From: Gemmatimonadota bacterium
GTDB taxonomy: Bacteria; Latescibacterota; UBA2968; UBA8231
Assembly (NCBI GenBank): GCA_026706505.1
Contig: JAPOYQ010000958.1
Location: forward strand, 1 to 14,046
Reading direction: 5' to 3'
Length of the DNA stretch: 14,046 nucleotides
Shown here: in pieces, positions 1-7,133 of the stretch
How positions within the stretch are numbered: position 1 is the stretch's first letter
Layout: every line of letters starts with the position of its first letter
Program-made: the position numbers and the translations under genes
Notes under the pieces: generated by a model
What the model saw: the letters and a program-made list of their open reading frames with translations, nothing else
The model's database searches: none
What the model was told of the DNA's origin: nothing

Positions 1-709
1 GGCCGATTAAGCGGAAGTGGTAGTGCTTGAGGGCGTCGGGATGGGTCGGCCCGATCAGGGTGTGGCCGATAAAGGGGATATCGTCGTCGTAGAAATTTGC
101 AAACCCCGCAAAGGCCGAGATGTATGCTTCTTGGGCATCCAAATTTTGGGTCACGCGCCTCGACTTGACCACTTCGCGCAGCCCCCGCTCCCGCTCCCAG
201 TAAATCTCCGAGGCCAGTTCGCCGATTGAGACGATGCCTTCTTCGTTTTCCAAAACGCGCCGGACATAGGCTTGTGCCTGATAGCTGGCTAAGCTGGGCC
301 GCCACTCCTGTTTGCGGCGGATGACTTGACGCATGATACCCTCGGCTGAGGTTTGGGCAGTCACCACGATGGGATCGAGCAGAAAGGGCACTGGCGTCAA
401 GGCGAAATCGATCCGCTCCGCAGGGGCTGTCACCTCGCGCTCTTGGGAGACGTAGCCGATGTAACTCACCTTCAACGTCGCCGGTAGCTGCTGCACCTTG
501 AGCGAGTACTCGCCCTCGTCGTTAGCTATGGTTCCGCGATAGGTGCCGGCTAGCTGTACGGTAGCCGCTGGCAGGGGCTGCCCGGTGGACGTGTCGGTAA
601 CGGTGCCGCGCACCAGCCACGGCTGGGCATGGACTGGGGGGACGGTCCATAAAGCGGCCAAGGTGGCCATTGTTAAAAGCAAATTCGCGTTAGTCTTTTT
701 GTAGCCCAT
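1..709 (-). CDS. DUF5686 / carboxypeptidase-regulatory-like outer-membrane-type protein (3' end outside window)
   Basis: I translated this frame by hand: 236 codons are open from ATG at 709 to the left edge, so the C-terminal part is missing. Residues 1-28 form a signal peptide (KK, hydrophobic stretch, then a VHA|QP cleavage site). Residues about 32-100 match a carboxypeptidase-regulatory-like beta-sandwich (VRGTVTDTSTGQPLPAATV, later NDEGEYSL and VSYIGY). This domain is typical of TonB-receptor and DUF5686 proteins of the FCB group. After a linker (VVTAQ), residues from about 125 (MRQVIRRKQEW..SYQAQAYVRR) resemble the start of DUF5686, an outer-membrane barrel-type family of unknown function. 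The start is supported by GGGA five bases upstream and by the signal peptide. It is the last visible gene of the minus-strand cluster and could be the outer-membrane partner of the exporter, but that is inferred from position only. Its leader is a tandem duplication containing permease relics. Confidence 0.8.
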   Translation of the reverse strand, partial: MGYKKTNANLLLTMATLAALWTVPPVHAQPWLVRGTVTDTSTGQPLPAATVQLAGTYRGTIANDEGEYSLKVQQLPATLKVSYIGYVSQEREVTAPAERIDFALTPVPFLLDPIVVTAQTSAEGIMRQVIRRKQEWRPSLASYQAQAYVRRVLENEEGIVSIGELASEIYWERERGLREVVKSRRVTQNLDAQEAYISAFAGFANFYDDDIPFIGHTLIGPTHPDALKHYHFRLIG

Positions 710-720
710 AATATCCCAAC

Positions 721-750
721 TCATTCGTGGTGTAGTGACTATAGCAGAAC
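721..750 (-). pseudogene. Relic of a permease 3' end (left copy)
   Basis: On the minus strand this reads GTT CTG CTA TAG TCA CTA CAC CAC GAA TGA, that is VLL*SLHHE*. The intact permease at 4696 ends VRPVEALHHE* with the same CACCACGAATGAG string, and the match continues past the stop (17 of 19 bases over CACCACGAATGAGTYGGRA). This looks like the last ten or so codons of a permease gene with one codon lost and an internal stop. The stretch is short, so the homology call rests on the shared stop context and on its second copy at 830-859. Confidence 0.5.
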
Positions 751-829
751 CATCTTCAAAACTAGTAGTTCCGGTGAATGCTTGTAGAACACTCAAAGTT
801 AGTCTTTTTGCAGTCCATAACATCCCAAC

Positions 830-859
830 TCATTCGTGGTGAAATGCCTATAGCAGAAC
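830..859 (-). pseudogene. Relic of a permease 3' end (right copy)
   Basis: On the minus strand this reads GTT CTG CTA TAG GCA TTT CAC CAC GAA TGA, i.e. VLL*AFHHE*. It keeps more of the intact permease ending (VRPVEALHHE*) than the left copy: GCA TTT lines up with GCG CTG, and TAG lines up with GAG, so a Glu codon has become a stop. It lies directly after the third thioredoxin-like gene, where no intact permease now exists. Confidence 0.55.
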
Positions 860-901
860 CATTTTCAAAACTGGTAGTTCCGGTGAATGCTTGTAGAATG
901 C

Positions 902-2074
902 TCAAAGCTCGTTCAACAGCGAGCCGATAACCGCATCGATCCTGTCGGTGCTATCAGAACCGAATCCATGGACATCGTAGATGACCTTGCCGTCGCTGTC
1001 GAGGATCACATTGCGCGGGTAACCCTGGCCGAAAATGCGCACGGCCTCGTCGTTCCCCAAAGCAATGTCATAGGCAAACGGATGCTCCTCTAAGAACTGC
1101 TTCAACTCCGGCCCTTCGTTGTCGGCGATGGCGAGGAATTCGATGTCGCGGTCTGCGTACTTCTCAACCAATTCGTTGAGTTCGGGAATCTCCGCAGCGC
1201 AAGGCGGACAGAAGGTTTGCCACCAGTTGATGACCACGGGCTTGCCCCGCAGCGCCGTCAACTCTATAGCACTGCTGTCGAGCCGAGTAACAGTGACGTT
1301 CGGCATCTCGAATCCCACGGCGAGGGCGACCGTTTGATCGCTGCGCTCGATCACTAGCTGATCTCCCGTCGCCGACACATGGGATAGCTTGTAGGCCTGA
1401 CCGTCGATCAAGAAGGGTTCGTTGACCCAGAAAGCCTCGTCCTCCAGCTTCTCGGTTTGGCCGTACAGACTGGTCAGGAATACGCCGTCCCCGTCGCGGT
1501 CAATCATGAGCTGATGTAAAGTAAGCCCCTGTGAGTCGTCGGGTAGGGTGTAGGTCAAGAAACCTGGAGCCCTCAGCAGTGCCAAAGCGTAGCGCCTTCC
1601 TCCGATGGTTGCCTCGCCCAAACGCAGTCCGAATGGGCGGTGCAACACGTCCTTCCGTTCGCGGCGGATAAAGAGTTCGATCTTGGACTCAGGCGCTTGG
1701 CCAGCCGGGGGCACGGTCAACTCGGCTCTCAGGGCGTCATCACCCGGAACGTATTTAAAAGGACCTTTTGTCAACTGGAGTTGATGCGGCTGTGCAGTAG
1801 AATCGGCAACGACGAAGGCAATGTCCTGTCCGTCATTATCCAGTCCCACTAAGATGAGCGGCTCAGCCGGCGAATCCCGGAACGATAGGCGGGCGTGCAG
1901 GGGCTCATGGATATCCAGTTCGGCAACCGATGGGATCTCGGGCAGTCCTTCCACTAGCTGAGGGCCAGTCAGAGCGCGCCTCAGAGAAGGCCGGAAGAGA
2001 TGCTCAACGGAATCCTCGCGCACAGATTTCATGGCCACCGCGATACTCTCTGCTTTGATCGCTCTCACTGCCAT
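902..2074 (-). CDS. TlpA-like thioredoxin-fold protein, third tandem copy, signal peptide deleted
   Basis: The protein has 390 residues from ATG 2074. GTG at 2068 (388 residues) is equally or more likely: GGGGG abuts the ATG but sits six bases before the GTG, and the GTG aligns with the ATG starts of the two sister genes. The C-terminal third is a TlpA/ResA-type thioredoxin domain with CPPC at about 289-292 in the context NWWQTFCPPC, and a likely cis-Pro in GYPRNVILD. The N-terminal 240 residues are an unrecognised beta-rich region shared with the sisters, including a DRDGDG loop near 193-198. The sisters begin with a signal peptide. Here codons 6-24 of the sister (57 bp) are missing in frame, removing the hydrophobic core. 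The protein should therefore stay in the cytoplasm unless exported another way, and it may be a decaying copy although the frame is intact. Confidence 0.85.
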   Translation of the reverse strand: MAVRAIKAESIAVAMKSVREDSVEHLFRPSLRRALTGPQLVEGLPEIPSVAELDIHEPLHARLSFRDSPAEPLILVGLDNDGQDIAFVVADSTAQPHQLQLTKGPFKYVPGDDALRAELTVPPAGQAPESKIELFIRRERKDVLHRPFGLRLGEATIGGRRYALALLRAPGFLTYTLPDDSQGLTLHQLMIDRDGDGVFLTSLYGQTEKLEDEAFWVNEPFLIDGQAYKLSHVSATGDQLVIERSDQTVALAVGFEMPNVTVTRLDSSAIELTALRGKPVVINWWQTFCPPCAAEIPELNELVEKYADRDIEFLAIADNEGPELKQFLEEHPFAYDIALGNDEAVRIFGQGYPRNVILDSDGKVIYDVHGFGSDSTDRIDAVIGSLLNEL

Positions 2075-2083
2075 CCCCCTTGT

Positions 2084-2111
2084 GGATGTGTAGAGTGTGT
2101 TTGGGTTTGTT
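2084..2111. repeat. Leader repeat upstream of third thioredoxin copy
   Basis: The 28-bp stretch starting GGATGTGT and ending TTTGGGTTTGTT matches 4642-4669 upstream of the first copy at 24 of 28 positions. The second copy's leader keeps only the GGATGTGTG-GAG part. The duplicated unit therefore included upstream non-coding DNA. Confidence 0.7.
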
Positions 2112-2141
2112 CAGGCAAATGCTCGTACATCAATGAAACGC

Positions 2142-3362
2142 TCAAAGATCGCTCAACAGCGAGCCGATAACCATATCGATCCTGTCAGCGGTATCGGGAC
2201 TGTAGCCATGAATATCGTAGGCGACTTTGCCGTCGCCGTCTATGATCACATGACGCGGATAAGTTTGGCCGAAAACATGCACGGCCTCGTCATCCGCCAA
2301 AGCGATATCAAAGGTAAACGGATGCTTCTCTAGAAACGGCGTCAACTCCGCCATTTCATTGTGAGCAATGGCGAGGAATTCGACGTCGCGGTCCGCGTAC
2401 TTCTCGACTAGTTCGTTGAGTTCGGGAATCTCCGTGATGCAGGGTGGACAGAAGGTTTGCCACCAGTTAATGACCACGGGCCTGCCGCGCAGTTCCGTCA
2501 ACTCTATAGCACTGCTGTCGAGCCGAGTAACAGTGACGTTCGGCATCTCGAATCCCACGGCGAGGGCGACCGTTTGATCGTTGGGCTCGATCACTAGATG
2601 ATCTCCCGTCGCCGACACATGGGCCAGTTTGTAGGTCTGACCATCGATCAAGAAAGACTTAGCGACCTCGAAAACCTCGTCCTCCAGCACCTCGGTTTGG
2701 CCGTATAGACTGGTCAGGAATACGCCGTCTCCGTCGCGGTCAATTATGAGTTCATGAGTAAGCCCCAGCGAGTCGGCGGGAAGGGAGTAGGTCCCAAAAC
2801 TCGGATCCCTCACTAAGGCTATAGCATAGCGTTGGCCGCCAATGTCGGCCTCACCCAGCCGCAGTTCGAGATTGCGGTGTAGCACGGCATTATATTTTCC
2901 CTGGTTGATCAAGAGTTCGACCTTAAACTCAGGTTCTTGGCCAGCCGGGGGTACGGTTAGCTCAGCGTACAGAGCATCATCTCGAATGCGCTTGAAAAAA
3001 TCGCTAGTGAGTTGGAGTTGCTGCGGCTGCGCGGTGGAGTCGGCAACGACGAAGGCTATGTCCTCTCCGTCGTTATCCTTTCCTACTATGACAATCGGCT
3101 CAGCCGGCGGATCTTTAAACGACAGGCGGGCGTGCAAGGGCTCGTGGATTTCTAGCTCAGCAACTGATAGGATCTCGGGCAATCCTTTCACCAGTAGAGA
3201 GCCTGTCAGAGGGCGACTCAGAGAAGGCTGGAAGAGATGCTCTACGGAATCCTCGCGCACGGATTCCATTTTCACAGTGATACTCTCCGCGTCGGCCACT
3301 CCATAAATGAACGCCGTGGCGACGAGGGCGATGATGGCGATGGCAGATTTGATCGATTTCAT
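2142..3362 (-). CDS. Exported TlpA-like thioredoxin-fold protein, second tandem copy
   Basis: The protein has 406 residues. Start ATG 3362 is preceded by AGGGGG at five-base spacing. Residues 1-25 are a signal peptide (MKSIKSA, hydrophobic IAIIALVATAF, then a VADA cleavage region), so the protein should be periplasmic or envelope-anchored. Residues about 26-265 are an unassigned domain shared with both sisters. It includes a calcium-loop-like DRDGDG at 208-213 and an FLIDGQTYKL..VSATGD segment like those before the thioredoxin domain in other TlpA-family proteins. Residues about 270-406 are a TlpA/ResA/DsbE-type thioredoxin fold with CPPC at 305-308 and a probable cis-Pro at 369 (TYPRHVIID). 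Family knowledge suggests a disulfide reductase or oxidoreductase acting on exported proteins or cytochrome c maturation. The partner here is unknown. Position in the exporter operon suggests it handles cysteines of exported or envelope proteins (inference). Confidence 0.88.
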   Translation of the reverse strand: MKSIKSAIAIIALVATAFIYGVADAESITVKMESVREDSVEHLFQPSLSRPLTGSLLVKGLPEILSVAELEIHEPLHARLSFKDPPAEPIVIVGKDNDGEDIAFVVADSTAQPQQLQLTSDFFKRIRDDALYAELTVPPAGQEPEFKVELLINQGKYNAVLHRNLELRLGEADIGGQRYAIALVRDPSFGTYSLPADSLGLTHELIIDRDGDGVFLTSLYGQTEVLEDEVFEVAKSFLIDGQTYKLAHVSATGDHLVIEPNDQTVALAVGFEMPNVTVTRLDSSAIELTELRGRPVVINWWQTFCPPCITEIPELNELVEKYADRDVEFLAIAHNEMAELTPFLEKHPFTFDIALADDEAVHVFGQTYPRHVIIDGDGKVAYDIHGYSPDTADRIDMVIGSLLSDL

Positions 3363-3406
3363 GGTATCCCCCTATGGGATGTGTGGAGGGCGTAGCAATG
3401 GCAAGC

Positions 3407-4627
3407 TCAAAGCTCGCTCAGCAGCGAGCCGATAACCGCGTCCATTTTGTCGGTGGCATCGGCACTGTAACCAAGGACATCGTAGGCGACTTTACCTTTG
3501 CTGTCGAGGATCACATGACGCGGATAGGCGTCGCCGAAAATCTGCAAGGCATCATCATTCGCTACGGCGATGTCATAGATGAACGGATGCTTCTCTAGGA
3601 ACGGCGTTAGGTCTGCCATTTTATTATTGGCGATGGCGAGGAACTCGACGTCGCGGTCAGCGTACTTTTCGACCAGTTCGTTGAGTTCGGGCATCTCCGC
3701 GATGCAGGGCGAACAGGCGGTGTGCCACCAGTTGATGACTACAGGTTTGCCTCTCAGCGCTGTCAACTCGATAGCACTGCTGTCGAGTCGAGTAACGGTG
3801 ACATTCGGCATCTCGAAGCCCACGGCAAGGGCTACCATCTGATCGCTGCGTTCAATCACCAACTGATCCCCCGTCGCCGATACATGGATCAGTCTGTAGG
3901 CCTGACCATCGATCAAGAAGGGCTTGGTTCCCTCAAAAACCTCGTCCTCTAGCGTCTCGGTTTGGCCGAGTGGAGTGGTCACAAATACCCCGTCCCCGTC
4001 GAGGTCAATCATAAGTTGATAGAAAGTGAGCCCCACCGAGTCGGCGGGTATGGCATAGGTGCCGAAACGCGGATCCCTCACTAGAGCTAGGGCATAGCGC
4101 TGGCCGCCCATGTTGGCCTCGCCCAGCCGCAGTTCGAGGTTGCGGTGCATAACGGAGCTATGTTCGCGGCTGAGCCCGAGTTCGAGTTTAAACTCAGGTG
4201 CTGGACCAGCCGGAGGCACAGTCAACTCGGCTTGTAGGACCTCACCTCGAAAGAGGTTGGAAAAACCGTCTGTGAGCTGGAGTTGCTGTGGTTGCGAGGT
4301 CGAATCGGCCACGACGAAGGCAATGTCCTGTCCGTCGCTATCCAATCCCAGTACAACAATCGGTTCAGCCGGCGAATCGAGAAACGATAGGCGGGCGTGC
4401 AGGGGTTCATGAATCTCCAGTCCGGCAATCGACTGAATATCGGGCAATCCTTCCGTCAACTGCGGGCCGACCGGAAACCGCATCAGCACAGGCTGGAAGA
4501 GATGCTCTACGGAATCCTCGCGCACGGATTCCATTTTCACCGTGATACTCTCCGCACCGACCACTCCATAACTGAACGCCGTGGCGACGAGGGCGATGAT
4601 GGTGATTGCAGATTTGATCGATTTCAT
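3407..4627 (-). CDS. Exported TlpA-like thioredoxin-fold protein, first tandem copy
   Basis: The protein has 406 residues from ATG 4627, chosen because AGAGGA lies just upstream and the N-terminus matches the second copy (MKSIKSAITIIALVATAF..GAE signal peptide). The same open frame continues upstream to 5335, but that extension overlaps the permease gene in another frame and looks non-coding. The layout matches the second copy: signal peptide, unassigned N-terminal region with DLDGDG, then a TlpA-like domain. The active site differs: CSPC at 305-308 in the context NWWHTACSPC, instead of QTFCPPC. Residues between the cysteines tune redox potential in thioredoxin-fold proteins, so this copy may have a different redox role or partner. 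It is the copy closest to the permeases (68-bp gap) and probably co-transcribed with them. Confidence 0.87.
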   Translation of the reverse strand: MKSIKSAITIIALVATAFSYGVVGAESITVKMESVREDSVEHLFQPVLMRFPVGPQLTEGLPDIQSIAGLEIHEPLHARLSFLDSPAEPIVVLGLDSDGQDIAFVVADSTSQPQQLQLTDGFSNLFRGEVLQAELTVPPAGPAPEFKLELGLSREHSSVMHRNLELRLGEANMGGQRYALALVRDPRFGTYAIPADSVGLTFYQLMIDLDGDGVFVTTPLGQTETLEDEVFEGTKPFLIDGQAYRLIHVSATGDQLVIERSDQMVALAVGFEMPNVTVTRLDSSAIELTALRGKPVVINWWHTACSPCIAEMPELNELVEKYADRDVEFLAIANNKMADLTPFLEKHPFIYDIAVANDDALQIFGDAYPRHVILDSKGKVAYDVLGYSADATDKMDAVIGSLLSEL

Positions 4628-4641
4628 GGCATTTTCCTCTT

Positions 4642-4669
4642 GGATGTGTGAAGTACGTTTGGGTTTGTT
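4642..4669. repeat. Leader repeat upstream of first thioredoxin copy
   Basis: Partner of 2084-2111, with 24 of 28 bases identical including TTTGGGTTTGTT. It lies between the last permease stop and the first thioredoxin-like gene. Confidence 0.7.
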
Positions 4670-4695
4670 TGAGCTCCAGACAGCCACCTTCCGAC

Positions 4696-5856
4696 TCATT
4701 CGTGGTGCAGCGCCTCGACCGGCCGAACCTGGCAGGCTAGCCGACCTGGATACAGACTGCACACTATCACGAGGCCGTAAATTACCAGCGCCGCAAAGGC
4801 TAGACTGAGTGCGTAGATTCCGCTGGTGTAATCGAGCAGTTCTAGCAGTGGGAGTTGCAAGATGAGCAGCAGGCCAGCAATTACGCCAACACTGGCGACC
4901 ACTACTATCTCGCCCGTCAACTGCGCGTAGATACTGGCCGCCGACCCGCCCAAGGCCCTTCTCAGGCCAATTTCCTCGATTCTCAGCGTCGTCCGCTGCC
5001 ACAGCACGCCGCTCAATGACAGCGCCACCATGCCCATCACCAACACCGAGACGACCCCGGCGGCGAACAGGGGTATCAGACTCAATTTGAACGACGAAGC
5101 GCGATCTTCCTCTAAGATCGTGATTTCGGCTCGGTACCCTGGAGCCATGGCCTCGAGCCGTCTGTCGATTTGCTCTTGGGCCGACAGCGGCGTACCGGGA
5201 CGCACTTTGACCAAAAAATGGACATACGCATCGTCTGCCAAGCGAGTTAATACGAAGAAAACGGGATCGGAAAACTCCCCGCGGCGACGATAGTCGGAGA
5301 CCACCCCTACGATCCGCGCGTCGCCTTCTCTCCATTCGACCTGCTGGCCGATGGGGTCTTCAAGGCCAAAGAGTGCTTCGCTGAGCGGCTGAGTTATCAC
5401 GAGCGGCTCCCAGTCTAGGGCCGCGTCCTCCTCGCTGAACCACCGCCCACTGACTAGGTCGAGATCGAACACCTCGTGGAACTCATCCGAAAAAGCACCA
5501 AAGTCAACCGGTTGTTCCTCGAACATGGTAGCGTGCCGAGAGGCATCATAGGGGATTGCTGAGCCGTTCACCGCAGCGACCGACTCGACCCAGTCGAATG
5601 ACTCTAGGGCCTGATAGACCTGTCTGCGGCTGGGAGCTTCCACCTCGCCGTCCACCGGCAGCTCCCGGTCCCGCAAGAAGGCCACAACCCATCTGTTTTC
5701 GTAGGAAAATCCGAGGGGCCGCCGGTAATTGTCGGCTTTGTCCACGGCAATGGAGACCGTGATAAAGACGATCAAAAAAGAAATGAAGATCTGGAAGGCG
5801 GTTAGCGCGTTTGCCCTTTTGCGGTTCCAGACTAGCTTGCAGAGATGGCGTATCAT
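4696..5856 (-). CDS. MacB/FtsX-type ABC permease, 'H' type, second pair
   Basis: The protein has 386 residues. I chose ATG 5856 (MIRHLCKLVWNRKR) because AAGGAGG lies just upstream, the ATGA overlaps the preceding permease stop, and the sister permease begins MIAHLCRLAWNRRR. The topology is that of MacB/FtsX permeases: TM1 at about 18-38, a large periplasmic domain at about 40-258 (SGRWFSEED, ALFGLEDPIG, RIVGVVSDY typical of MacB periplasmic core), then TMs at about 262-286, 314-336 and 349-370. The cytoplasmic EIGLRRALGG (295-304) is the conserved coupling region that contacts the ATPase. Such permeases usually work as dimers with a MacA-like adaptor and transmit ATPase motion rather than forming a classic channel. 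It is likely a heterodimer partner of the 5853-7109 product. The C-terminus VRPVEALHHE is the ending found as relics at 721-859. Confidence 0.9.
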   Translation of the reverse strand: MIRHLCKLVWNRKRANALTAFQIFISFLIVFITVSIAVDKADNYRRPLGFSYENRWVVAFLRDRELPVDGEVEAPSRRQVYQALESFDWVESVAAVNGSAIPYDASRHATMFEEQPVDFGAFSDEFHEVFDLDLVSGRWFSEEDAALDWEPLVITQPLSEALFGLEDPIGQQVEWREGDARIVGVVSDYRRRGEFSDPVFFVLTRLADDAYVHFLVKVRPGTPLSAQEQIDRRLEAMAPGYRAEITILEEDRASSFKLSLIPLFAAGVVSVLVMGMVALSLSGVLWQRTTLRIEEIGLRRALGGSAASIYAQLTGEIVVVASVGVIAGLLLILQLPLLELLDYTSGIYALSLAFAALVIYGLVIVCSLYPGRLACQVRPVEALHHE

Positions 5857-7109
5857 TGCTTCCTCCTTCTGAGTGCCTCTACGATGTGCAGACGCGACAT
5901 TTTCCAAGCCGGGTAAGCGCCGGAAATCAGACCGAAGACTAGAGTCAGGACCAAGCCGTAGAGGAAGATGCGGTGGTTCAGGTGGAATTCGGCGTATGGC
6001 ACAACGTCGCTGGCACCGAGCATTTGTAGGACGAAAAAAGTAAAAACCAGCCCCAAGGCACCGCCCAAGAGCGTGAGAATCACGTTCTCCACCACGAATT
6101 GCCCCACTAAGGTGAGCGAAGAGCCGCCGAATGCCTTGCGCACTCCGATCTCAGAAGCGCGCTCCAAGATGCGGGTGGTGTTGATGTTGATCAGGCTGAC
6201 CACCGGCAGGAGCATGAAGAGCAACCCCAGACCGCTGAGCAGCAGGATCACTTCATCGGTGCTACCACCGAAGTTCCTGAATATGAACATCATACGCGTA
6301 GCCTCTTCTAACGGCGTCTCAGGGCCACCGATGAGGTGGTTGACGTGGTCGGAATCGGGATATTCGACCCGAGTGAGTACATCGGCGAATTCCTCTTTGA
6401 TAAGCGGTATTGCGGCCGTATCGCGCACCAAGATCAGCGCCTGAGAGTAGCCGAATATCGAATCGTACCGTAGGTACTCATCCGTTTCACGGGCGCTGAC
6501 GGGCATCCAGATATCGGCAAAGGATGCCACGCGGAATGCCGGTACGTTGGGCACGACCCCTACTACGCGGAATAGTCGTCCCTTGAATTCGATGTACTTC
6601 CCCACGGCCTGTTCCCCCCCGAAAAACACCCGGCGCGTCTCCTCGTTGATCACGACCACCCGTTGGCCCTCCTCTACCTCCTTCGCGGTATAGGGACGGC
6701 CTTCAAGGAAGTCGAATTCAAAGATTTCCCAGAAAGCCCCGTCCGTGTACTTGAAGGCGATTTCGGTCTTCACGCCGTTGCGATACGTTACTTCCGTGCC
6801 CCAAAAGCCAGTGGAAATGGACACCTTTTCGGCCTGAGTTAGTGGAGACACATACCGCTTCAAAAAGGCGTAGCTAGGTTGCCCGATCCTCTTACCTTCA
6901 TTTTCTGTGTATTCTCCTGTGAGCATCTTCAAGGCGAGCGTCCGATCCGCCCGCGTCTCCGGCGGGAAGGAGCCAAAGACGTGGTCGAACAAGGCCGTCG
7001 CCACCATCAGCACCATGAGCGTAAAGCTGATGGTAACGAGGCTGATGCAGGTGAACACCTTGCGCCGCAACAGGACCTTGAGCGCCATTTTGATGTAGTT
7101 CTTTAGCAT
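5853..7109 (-). CDS. MacB/FtsX-type ABC permease, 'K' type, second pair
   Basis: The protein has 418 residues and begins MLKNYIKMALKVLLRRK at ATG 7109, with GGGAGG seven bases upstream. TM1 spans about 18-41. A large periplasmic domain follows, with FEFDFLEGRPYTAKEVEEG and FRVVGVVPNVP, typical of the MacB periplasmic core. Three C-terminal TMs surround EIGVRKAFGG (320-329) and the SGAYPAWKMSRL segment. It is clearly homologous, along its full length, to the product of 8354-9649, which begins MIKNYIKIALKV and shares PSYAFL, FDFL.GRPYTA, EIGVRK and GAYPAWKM. It ends at TGA 5853-5855, sharing ATGA with the next permease, so translation is probably coupled and the two products are likely made in equal amounts. 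The substrate cannot be read from sequence. Confidence 0.92.
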   Translation of the reverse strand: MLKNYIKMALKVLLRRKVFTCISLVTISFTLMVLMVATALFDHVFGSFPPETRADRTLALKMLTGEYTENEGKRIGQPSYAFLKRYVSPLTQAEKVSISTGFWGTEVTYRNGVKTEIAFKYTDGAFWEIFEFDFLEGRPYTAKEVEEGQRVVVINEETRRVFFGGEQAVGKYIEFKGRLFRVVGVVPNVPAFRVASFADIWMPVSARETDEYLRYDSIFGYSQALILVRDTAAIPLIKEEFADVLTRVEYPDSDHVNHLIGGPETPLEEATRMMFIFRNFGGSTDEVILLLSGLGLLFMLLPVVSLININTTRILERASEIGVRKAFGGSSLTLVGQFVVENVILTLLGGALGLVFTFFVLQMLGASDVVPYAEFHLNHRIFLYGLVLTLVFGLISGAYPAWKMSRLHIVEALRRRKQ

Positions 7110-7133
7110 GATCGCCTCCCTATAGAGATGGAA

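Larger units (their letters stand above)
689..906. repeat. 109-bp tandem direct duplication (689-797 and 798-906)
   Basis: Two adjacent copies start with GTTAGTCTTTTTG at 689 and 798 and stay aligned without gaps for 109 bp, with scattered substitutions. Read on the minus strand, each copy runs from the CTTTGAG end of a thioredoxin gene, through a permease-tail relic (CACCACGAATGAG), to the first seven codons of the DUF5686 gene. The left copy supplies the real DUF5686 start at 709. The right copy has a dead start at 818 (MDCKKTN) that reaches a stop after 18 codons. The substitutions show that the duplication is not brand new. Confidence 0.9.

Noticed and set aside
689..906. Possible CRISPR or integron-type repeat
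   Set aside because: Only two adjacent 109-bp copies with no spacers; the content is explained by duplication of a gene junction.
2842..3306. 154-codon plus-strand open frame antisense to the second thioredoxin gene
   Set aside because: Ser/Arg-rich shadow of a conserved gene; the same antisense region is broken in the sister copies.
4628..5335. Upstream extension of the first thioredoxin gene's open frame on the minus strand (236 extra codons)
   Set aside because: It overlaps the permease gene in another frame, is Arg/Gly/Ser-rich with no domain, and the real start at 4627 has a ribosome site and a signal peptide matching its sister.
5968..6444. 158-codon plus-strand open frame antisense to a permease
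   Set aside because: Low-complexity Ser/Arg/Pro composition, and no matching frame opposite the sister permease.
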